A stretch of 40,430 nucleotides of DNA. Origin: an uncultured Acidobacteriota bacterium. Its GTDB lineage: Bacteria; Acidobacteriota; Polarisedimenticolia; Polarisedimenticolales; JAIQFR01. How positions within the stretch are numbered: position 1 is the first letter of the stretch; each line of letters starts with the position of its first letter. A model generated the notes under the pieces. It ran no database searches, was not told the DNA's origin, and saw nothing but the letters and a program-made list of their open reading frames with translations. Position numbers and translations under genes: made by a program. The stretch spans positions 1-40,430 of the forward strand of contig CALMJU010000089.1 in the NCBI GenBank assembly GCA_937864465.1, given 5' to 3'. Below are positions 34,616 through 40,430 of the stretch, one piece after another.

Positions 34616-35653
34616 TCAGCGGTCGCGCGCCGAGGGCCTCGCCGACCGAGGCGTCAGCGCGAGGACCGGCCCTCCGAAGGCGGCGGCCGCCTCGTCGAGG
34701 ACCTCCTGCTCGCGTCCCTGGTAGCGGGGCGACAGGTGGAAGGGGGCGAGCCTCCGGGCCCCCGCGGCCCTCGCCAGCTCCCCCGCCTGCCGGGCCGTGA
34801 GGTGCATGCGCGATCGAGCGAGCGGCTCGTCCTCGTGGAGGAACGCGGCCTCGCAGACGAGCAGGTCGACGTCCCGTGCGAGCGAGCACACGGTCTCCAC
34901 GTTCTCCGGGGTGTAACCGAGGTCGGTCACGTACGCGATCTTCTGGCCGGGACCCCGGAGGAGGATCTCCTCCGCCAGCTCGCCCCGGACGAACGCCCTC
35001 TCGCCCCCTTCGCGCGTCGCGGCCCGGACCTCGACCTCAGCGGGCTCCGCGCGGCGAACGGCCTGCTTGAGGTCCCGGAGCCAGGGGCCGGGCGCGAGCC
35101 CGAGCTTCTCGAGACGGTCCCGGTTCACCGACACGTGCTCGGTCTCGCGGAGCGCGACGGCGAGGACGGGGATCCCGTGGTCCACCGCCGCCGCGTGGAT
35201 CGTGAACAGCCGCTCGGCGTGGACGGTCCCGTGGAAGCGCCGCTCCGGGAGCGGCGCCGGCCGCATGCCGCCCTCGCCCGTGTACTCGACCGCGCGGATC
35301 GTGTCGCCGTCGATCTCCTCCGCCGTGATCCGGACCGGGTAGGTTTCGATCAGGTTCCAGGTGTAGGCCGCGATTCTCCCCTCGACGCTCCTCAGGAACC
35401 CCGGCGGCCCCGTCACCGTCACCGCCCGCTCGCGACCGAGGAACAGGCGCAGCAGCCGGTCGAAGCCGACGAAGTGATCCATGTGTGTGTGCGTCACGAC
35501 CGCTCGCTCGACCCGGAGGAGCTTCCGCGGCGCGACGCTCCCCAGGTCGCCGAGGTCGAGGAGCACCGATCGCCCCTCGTCCAGCAGGTCCACCCAGAGG
35601 CCCGGGTCGCCGGTCGGTCCGTTGAGGAGCGAGGGAAGGAAGACGGTGCGCAT
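34616..35653 (-). CDS. Metallo-beta-lactamase-fold hydrolase, ribonuclease Z-like
   Basis: A 345-residue MBL-fold protein. The main metal motif THTHMDH (about 55-61) fits HxHxDH. A later D in VTDLGYTPENV, the AAFLHEDE segment and the H in HLSPRYQ give the remaining ligands, in the order seen in RNase Z/ElaC enzymes that process tRNA 3' ends. HLTARQAGELA is also typical. There is no exosite arm as clear as in canonical RNase Z, so a role in another phosphodiester hydrolysis is possible. The ATG at 35653 is five bases after the stop of the permease gene upstream. Confidence 0.8.
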   Translation of the reverse strand: MRTVFLPSLLNGPTGDPGLWVDLLDEGRSVLLDLGDLGSVAPRKLLRVERAVVTHTHMDHFVGFDRLLRLFLGRERAVTVTGPPGFLRSVEGRIAAYTWNLIETYPVRITAEEIDGDTIRAVEYTGEGGMRPAPLPERRFHGTVHAERLFTIHAAAVDHGIPVLAVALRETEHVSVNRDRLEKLGLAPGPWLRDLKQAVRRAEPAEVEVRAATREGGERAFVRGELAEEILLRGPGQKIAYVTDLGYTPENVETVCSLARDVDLLVCEAAFLHEDEPLARSRMHLTARQAGELARAAGARRLAPFHLSPRYQGREQEVLDEAAAAFGGPVLALTPRSARPSARDR

Positions 35654-35658
35654 GGCGG

Positions 35659-36723
35659 TCAGCCGGCCGCGCCGTCCCGGAACCAGTCCCGCCTCGCCAC
35701 GTCGATCAGGAACAGGAAGAGCGTGATCACGAGGGGCCCCAGGAACAGCCCGACGAGGCCGAAGGCGAGCATCCCTCCGAAGATGCCGAAGAACACCATG
35801 AGCGAGCTCATCTGCACGCCCCGTCCGATGAAGTACGGGCGGAGGAGGTTGTCGATCGTCCCGACGGCGAGGGCCCCCCACAGCGCGAGGAAGAGCGCCT
35901 TCCACGGGTGCCCCGAGAGGAGGAGCCAGAGGGCCGCCGGGCCCCACACGATCGCCGTCCCGGACGGAAGGACGGCCGCGAAGAACGTCGCCGCTCCGAA
36001 GGCCGCGACGTAGGGAAGCCCGACGATCGCGATGCCGGCCGCGCCGACGACCGCCTGGACGAGCGCCGTCAGCAGCACGCCGTAGAAGACGGCGCGCGTG
36101 ACGTCCCGGAGCTGGCGGAAGACCCGCTCCTTCTCGTCCTCCCCGAGGGGCAGGAACTGCCGCACGAGGGCGGCCAGCGCCGGCCCTTCGTGGAAGAGCA
36201 CGGTCATCGTGACGAGCATCACGGCCACCGTGACCACGGTGCCGAGCGCGTTGGCCACGAGCCCCTTCGTGTGGGCCGCCAGGGCCCCTCCGATGCTTCC
36301 GAGGACCGATAGGGCGATCTTCCGCAGATCGAGAGCCTCGAGATCCACGTACTGCCCGACCCAGTCGAGCGCCCGCCGGAGCCTCGGCGCCTCCTCGAGG
36401 AGCAGGGACCTCGACCCGTCCGCGGCGACCTGTGCGTTGAGCCACTCGTACGCTCCCATCAGGGTGCCCGCGAGCTTGATCACGGCGATCGCCGCCGGGA
36501 CCACGATGAACGCGGCGACGAGCAACGAGAGGAGCACCGAGGTCGTCCACTCCCATCCGCGGAGCCAGCGGGTGAGCCGCGTGTACACCGGCCAGAAGGC
36601 CACCGCGAGCACGATCGCCCAGGCGATCCCCGGCAGCAGCGGCTTGAAGATGAGGTACATGACGTAGAGCGTCAGGACGAGGAGAGCGACGAACAGCGAG
36701 CGCGCGGCCGTCTCGGAGCGCAT
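35659..36723 (-). CDS. AI-2E family permease (UPF0118/PerM-type)
   Basis: A 354-residue integral membrane protein with about seven to eight hydrophobic helices. It has the family layout: two N-terminal helices (LFVALLVLTLYVMYLIF, WAIVLAVAFWPVY), a third at VLLSLLVAAFIVVPAAI, a hydrophilic stretch (about 90-150), then the C-terminal bundle with LPYVAAFGAATFFAAVLPSG and GLFLGPLVIT. Members transport varied small molecules or ions; the AI-2 name reflects one member only. The ATG at 36723 is preceded by GGGGAGGT. It is the first gene of the minus-strand run to the M23 peptidase. Confidence 0.85.
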   Translation of the reverse strand: MRSETAARSLFVALLVLTLYVMYLIFKPLLPGIAWAIVLAVAFWPVYTRLTRWLRGWEWTTSVLLSLLVAAFIVVPAAIAVIKLAGTLMGAYEWLNAQVAADGSRSLLLEEAPRLRRALDWVGQYVDLEALDLRKIALSVLGSIGGALAAHTKGLVANALGTVVTVAVMLVTMTVLFHEGPALAALVRQFLPLGEDEKERVFRQLRDVTRAVFYGVLLTALVQAVVGAAGIAIVGLPYVAAFGAATFFAAVLPSGTAIVWGPAALWLLLSGHPWKALFLALWGALAVGTIDNLLRPYFIGRGVQMSSLMVFFGIFGGMLAFGLVGLFLGPLVITLFLFLIDVARRDWFRDGAAG

Positions 36724-36906
36724 CTCGACCTCCCCGGCGCGGGCCGACGGAACGCGCCGTCGCCCCGAGGCTTGCCCAGGGCGGCACGGTGTGTCAAGGG
36801 AGGCCGCGCGCGGGCTCGACGCCCGCGAGCCGCCGTCGTACGATCTCCGTTCGATGCGCGTCGGCGACGGAGAGCGAAACCGCGTCCCGGCGCTCCCGTA
36901 GAAGAA

Positions 36907-36922
36907 GCTCCCGCGCGGGAGC
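36907..36922 (+). promoter_or_regulatory. 16-bp perfect palindrome before the DUF5916 gene
   Basis: GCTCCCGCGCGGGAGC is a perfect palindrome ending 18 bases before the ATG at 36941 and eight bases before its AGGAG Shine-Dalgarno (36931-36935). It could be an operator or an RNA hairpin near the ribosome binding site. The rest of the 217-base divergent gap shows no clear promoter. Confidence 0.35.
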
Positions 36923-36940
36923 GGAGAGCGAGGAGCGCGC

Positions 36941-39202
36941 ATGAGGTCGGGCTGTCTCGCGGCGGCGCTCGGCGCCGCCGCGTTGGCCGCGGCGCCCGCG
37001 GCGGCGGAAGGCATAGAGCGGGGCTCGGTCCACCGGGTCCCCCGCGCGGCCTCGGCGATCGAGATCGACGGCGCCCTCGGCGACGCGGCCTGGGGAGGCG
37101 CGCTCCGCCTCGAGATGGCCTACGAGGTGGATCCCGGCGAGAACACGCCGGCGCCCGTGCGCACCGAGTGCTTCCTGACCTACGACGACCGCAACTTCTA
37201 CGTCGGCTTCCGCGCGCACGATCCCGACCCGTCCCGGATCCTCGCGCGCTACTCCGACCGCGACAAGGCCTGGTCGGACGACTGGATCGGCGTCGCGCTC
37301 GACACCTTCAACGACCAGCGCCGCGCCTACGAGCTGATCGTCAACCCGCTCGGCGTGCAGATCGACGCGCTGAACGACGACATCGGGGGGAGCTACGACA
37401 CGTCCTGGAACGCCATCTGGGAGTCGGCGGGCCGGATCACCGCGGAGGGGTACGAGGTAGAGATGGCGATCCCCTTCCACCAGATCCGGTTCCAGCGGTC
37501 GGACGGCGAGCAGACCTGGGGGTTCGACGCGTTCCGCAGCTGGCCGCGCGGGGACCGCTTCCACATCGGGCTCTTCCCGCGGGAGCGCGGGGCCAACAGC
37601 TACCTGGCCCAGACCGTGAAGATCGTCGGGATGGCCGGGGCGAGCCCGGGCGACAACCTGGAGATCGCGCCCACCGCGACGACGTCGAGGACCGACGAGA
37701 GGGACCCGTTCCCGGAGGGCCCGCTCGAGAAGGCCGACGCGACGACGGAGCTCGGCGCCAGCTTGAGGTGGGGGGTGACGCCGGACGTGTCCCTCAACGG
37801 CGCCGTCAATCCCGACTTCTCGCAGGTCGAGGCGGACGTCCTGCAGCTCGACATCAACGAGCAGTTCGCTCTCTTCTATCCGGAGACCCGCCCCTTCTTC
37901 CTCGAGGGGGCCGACTACTTCCGCACCCCCCTCGACCTCGTCCACACGCGGAACGTCGCCGACCCGGCAGGGGCGGCGAAGCTGACCGGGAAGCAGGGAC
38001 ACCACACCTGGGGCGTCTTCACGGCGCGCGACGACGTGACGAACGTGCTCTTTCCCGGCCCCGAGGAGTCGGCCTCGGGGAGCTTCGCCTTCGAGAGCTG
38101 GTCGTCCGCCGCCCGCTACCGCCTCGATCTCGGGAAGAGCTCGACCGCGGGAGGCACCGTCACGGACCGCCGGGGGGACGGCTACCGGAACACCGTCGCG
38201 AGCGCCGACGCGGTCTTCCGGTTCACCGAGAACGACAGGCTGACCGTCGTCGCCGCACGATCCGAGACGCGGGACTCCGAGGAGATGCTCGCCTTCCTCG
38301 AGGAGTCGGGCTTCGAGCCGCGCGAGGGCGGCTTCTCGGACCGGGCCGTCGCGGCGGAATTCGAGCACTCCGTCCGGGAGTGGTGGATCGCGGCGACGTG
38401 CTTCGACATCGGCGACGGGTTCCGCAGCGATCTCGGCTTCCGGACGCAGGCAGGCCACCGGGGGGCGGAGATCCGGGGCGCCCGCGTGCTCTGGGGGGAG
38501 CGGGGCGACTTCCACCGCCGCATGGCGGTGGGCGCGGGCGCGGAGAGGGAGGAGGACTCGGAGGGCGCTCTCCTGGAACAGAGCGCGATCGCCTGGTGGA
38601 ACCTCAACGGCCCGAAGGATTCCTTCCTGGGCGTCACGGTGGACCTGAGCGACCGCTCGTTCGAAGGGGTTCGCTACGACGACCAGTGGGAGGTCGAGGG
38701 GATCGCGGAGGTCCAGGCGACGGGGGATCTCTGGGTGCGGCTCGAGGCGGCCGCGGGCGACGCCGTCGACCACGAGAACAACCGCCCGGGAGACGGGGCC
38801 GAGGCGAGCCTGCAGTTCACGTTCAAGCCGGGGCGCCACCTGTCGGTCCAGTTCGCGCATCGCTACGCCCGCCTCGACGTCGAGGAGGGGATGCTCTTCC
38901 GCGCCCACGCCCCCGAGCTGCGGCTCGTGCAGCAGTTCAACGCGAGAGCGTTCGTCCGGGCGGTCGTCCAGCTGACGGACATCCGGCGGGACCCGGACCT
39001 CTACGTCGCGCTCGATCCGGAGGACAGGCCCGACGCCCGGTCGCGGGACCTCTTCACGCAGCTCCTCTTCTCCTACAAGGTCAACGCGCAGACCGCGCTC
39101 TACGCCGGGTACTCGGACCGGTCCTTCGGGGGGGACGACTTCGACACGACGCGCGCGTCGCGGACCTTCTTCCTCAAGCTCGGCTACGCCTGGCTGCGGT
39201 AG
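36941..39202 (+). CDS. DUF5916 outer-membrane protein with CBM9-like N-terminal domain
   Basis: A 753-residue exported protein. An alanine-rich signal peptide (1 to about 22) is followed by a family-9 carbohydrate-binding-like sandwich (about 38-230). That domain has IEIDGALGDAAW, LTYDDRNFYVGFRAHD and WIGVALDTFNDQRRAYE. The larger remainder is DUF5916, with PDFSQVEADVLQLD, FYPETRPFFLEGADYF and then many alternating amphipathic strands ending in FFLKLGYAWLR, a barrel-like finish. Function is unknown, but it is an outer-membrane protein by layout. Its last 29 bases overlap the convergent pseudouridine synthase gene. Confidence 0.85.
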   Translation: MRSGCLAAALGAAALAAAPAAAEGIERGSVHRVPRAASAIEIDGALGDAAWGGALRLEMAYEVDPGENTPAPVRTECFLTYDDRNFYVGFRAHDPDPSRILARYSDRDKAWSDDWIGVALDTFNDQRRAYELIVNPLGVQIDALNDDIGGSYDTSWNAIWESAGRITAEGYEVEMAIPFHQIRFQRSDGEQTWGFDAFRSWPRGDRFHIGLFPRERGANSYLAQTVKIVGMAGASPGDNLEIAPTATTSRTDERDPFPEGPLEKADATTELGASLRWGVTPDVSLNGAVNPDFSQVEADVLQLDINEQFALFYPETRPFFLEGADYFRTPLDLVHTRNVADPAGAAKLTGKQGHHTWGVFTARDDVTNVLFPGPEESASGSFAFESWSSAARYRLDLGKSSTAGGTVTDRRGDGYRNTVASADAVFRFTENDRLTVVAARSETRDSEEMLAFLEESGFEPREGGFSDRAVAAEFEHSVREWWIAATCFDIGDGFRSDLGFRTQAGHRGAEIRGARVLWGERGDFHRRMAVGAGAEREEDSEGALLEQSAIAWWNLNGPKDSFLGVTVDLSDRSFEGVRYDDQWEVEGIAEVQATGDLWVRLEAAAGDAVDHENNRPGDGAEASLQFTFKPGRHLSVQFAHRYARLDVEEGMLFRAHAPELRLVQQFNARAFVRAVVQLTDIRRDPDLYVALDPEDRPDARSRDLFTQLLFSYKVNAQTALYAGYSDRSFGGDDFDTTRASRTFFLKLGYAWLR

Positions 39203-39887
39203 GCCCCGCCGCCTTCTCGCCCCACGCCTCCGCCGCCGGGGCCGCCTCGACCCGCCTCGGCAGGCCGAGGCGCTCGAGCTCGGCGTCTCGCGCGTCGCGG
39301 AACTCGAGCCCGCTCGCCCGGAGCGCGATCGCCCCGGGAAGGAACTCGACGGTCGAGCCGTAGAGCCGGTCCCCCGCGACCGGGAACCCGCGCGTCGCCG
39401 CCTGGCAGCGGATCTGGTGCGAGCGCCCGGTCTCGGGGCGCATCTCCCAGCGCAGGAGGGCGATCGACCGCCACGCGGTCGCGCCGAGATACCGCGCGAC
39501 CGTGCGGCCGGGCTTCCCGCGATCCGACTCCCACGAGCGGCGCTTGCCGCGGACCAGGAGCCCCTCCCACGCCGCCTCGAACCCGGCCTCACCCGGCGGC
39601 TCCCCCGCGGTCCACGCCTCGTACCGCTTGACGACGCCGCGCCTTTCGAACAGCCCGCACAGGAGCCGGTGCGCCTCGGCGCTCCGCGCGAACACGACGA
39701 GCCCGGAGACCTCGAGATCCAGACGGTGCACGATCCAGACCTTGCCGGAAAACCGCCTGGCGACTTCGTGGACGAGACACGGGCGCGGGTCCGCCGCGCC
39801 CCGCCGTCCCGGGATCGTCAGCATGCCGGCCGGCTTGTCCGCGACCACGACGTGGTCCGAGGAGAGGAGAATCGCGGGCTCTCTCAA
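39174..39887 (-). CDS. RluA-family RNA pseudouridine synthase
   Basis: A 237-residue enzyme that isomerises uridine in rRNA or tRNA. The catalytic motif HRLDLEVSG (D57) is intact; DKPAGML (17-23), GRSHQIRCQ and GDRLYG are the other family blocks. There is no S4 domain, so it is a compact form. The start is a TTG at 39887 overlapping the stop of the thermonuclease gene (TTGA); no better start is visible. The 3' end overlaps the convergent DUF5916 gene by 29 bases. Confidence 0.88.
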   Translation of the reverse strand: MREPAILLSSDHVVVADKPAGMLTIPGRRGAADPRPCLVHEVARRFSGKVWIVHRLDLEVSGLVVFARSAEAHRLLCGLFERRGVVKRYEAWTAGEPPGEAGFEAAWEGLLVRGKRRSWESDRGKPGRTVARYLGATAWRSIALLRWEMRPETGRSHQIRCQAATRGFPVAGDRLYGSTVEFLPGAIALRASGLEFRDARDAELERLGLPRRVEAAPAAEAWGEKAAGPTAARRSRA

Positions 39888-40411
39888 GACCCGCCTCGGC
39901 GCTCCCCTTCCCGGGGCGCCCACCGCCCGATCTTCGCCGCGCGCGCGGCCTTCTCCGCCTCCTTGTACCGCGCCGCCCGCTCGAACGCGAACCGCGTGTA
40001 CGCGCGGGCGTACCCCTCGCGGATCATCTCCTCGTTGACGTCCGCGCCGTCGAGGATCACGTAGCGGAGGAGCCTCCCGTACTTGTCCCGGTCCGCGCTC
40101 AGCGCGTCCGGCTCGAGCACGACGGTCTTCCCGAGGAGGCGGCTCTTCGCGTGATCGCGCGCGCGCTCGGCGAGCGCACGCCACCAGGGGTTCGCGTCGT
40201 CGAGCTCCGGCGTGTCGATCCCGACCAGGCGAACCTTCTCCTTGGTCTCTTCGAGCCGGACCGTGATCGTGTCGCCGTCCGCGACCCACTCGACGCGCCC
40301 CTTCCGGAGCGCGGGGGAGCCCTCCGCCGCGACCGCCGCGAGGGCGGCGAGGACGACGGCCGCGAGCGCGATCGGAAGGCGCGCGCGGGCGGGAATCCTG
40401 TGGACCTGCAT
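39884..40411 (-). CDS. Secreted thermonuclease (SNase family)
   Basis: A 175-residue calcium-dependent nuclease with an N-terminal signal sequence (about 1-29). The OB-fold carries VADGDTI (43-49; D45, D47), VRLVGIDTPE (60-69; R61, E69) and DKYGRLLRYV (109-118; R113). R61, E69 and R113 match the R35, E43 and R87 catalytic set of staphylococcal nuclease. It is expected to degrade extracellular or periplasmic DNA and RNA. The ATG is at 40411, close to the right edge, so its promoter is mostly outside the window. Confidence 0.93.
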   Translation of the reverse strand: MQVHRIPARARLPIALAAVVLAALAAVAAEGSPALRKGRVEWVADGDTITVRLEETKEKVRLVGIDTPELDDANPWWRALAERARDHAKSRLLGKTVVLEPDALSADRDKYGRLLRYVILDGADVNEEMIREGYARAYTRFAFERAARYKEAEKAARAAKIGRWAPREGERRGGS

Positions 40412-40430
40412 CGCTCCGAGTCTACACGAG

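Overview
The window is about 40 kb of very GC-rich chromosome (third codon positions almost all G or C) from a Gram-negative, double-membraned bacterium. The diderm inference rests on a TPR plus beta-barrel outer-membrane porin, a TonB-like C-terminal domain, an ArnT-like lipid glycosyltransferase and a DUF5916 surface protein. The mix (DUF5916, DUF4388, UPF0158, class II photolyase, Tat-exported glycosylasparaginase, integron integrase with its array on the 3' side) suggests Acidobacteriota or a neighbouring deep-branching phylum. That is inference from gene content only. No rRNA, tRNA or CRISPR array was seen. Coding density is high and no gene-free stretch exceeds 300 bases.

Region 1 (1-7566, all minus strand): an integron integrase whose candidate attachment core lies beyond its 3' end, so a cassette array may continue off the left edge. 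Upstream of it run a zinc alcohol dehydrogenase, an LsrF-like thiolase/aldolase, a secreted M14 carboxypeptidase and a Tat-exported glycosylasparaginase. A 239-bp transposase-less element with inverted ends (7328-7566) closes the region.

Region 2 (7553-15318, minus strand): a five-gene apparent operon for a surface polysaccharide. It starts from a recognisable promoter with a 12-bp palindrome at the predicted start point. It encodes a secreted TPR/glycoside-hydrolase-like/beta-sandwich protein, a TPR outer-membrane barrel, a single-domain response regulator, a membrane-anchored HEAT-repeat protein and a processive family-2 glycosyltransferase. The last four genes overlap or almost touch. The architecture resembles PgaABC-type export, but the REC and HEAT genes and the GH-like fusion are not part of the standard set. 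This is the best candidate for an undescribed system here.

Region 3 (15386-22655, plus strand): dprA-topA, then a two-gene module made of an ArnT-like transferase and a fused GT2-YdjC deacetylase. The module matches, in only two genes, the logic of the FlmF2/NaxD/FlmK amino-sugar lipid A pathway of Francisella.

Region 4 (22656-26932): UPF0158, alanine racemase and an M29-like aminopeptidase on the minus strand; a DUF4388 protein on the plus strand behind a good sigma70-like promoter.

Region 5 (27017-31982, plus strand): rfbB-rfbA-photolyase with overlapping stop/start codons, then a secreted TPR/TonB-C protein ending at a 65-nt near-perfect hairpin whose ends match the 7328-7566 element.

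Region 6 (31987-40411): a minus-strand run of AI-2E-family permease, RNase Z-like hydrolase, an unrecognised membrane-anchored protein and an M23 peptidase; a plus-strand DUF5916 protein; then a minus-strand pseudouridine synthase and secreted thermonuclease pair.
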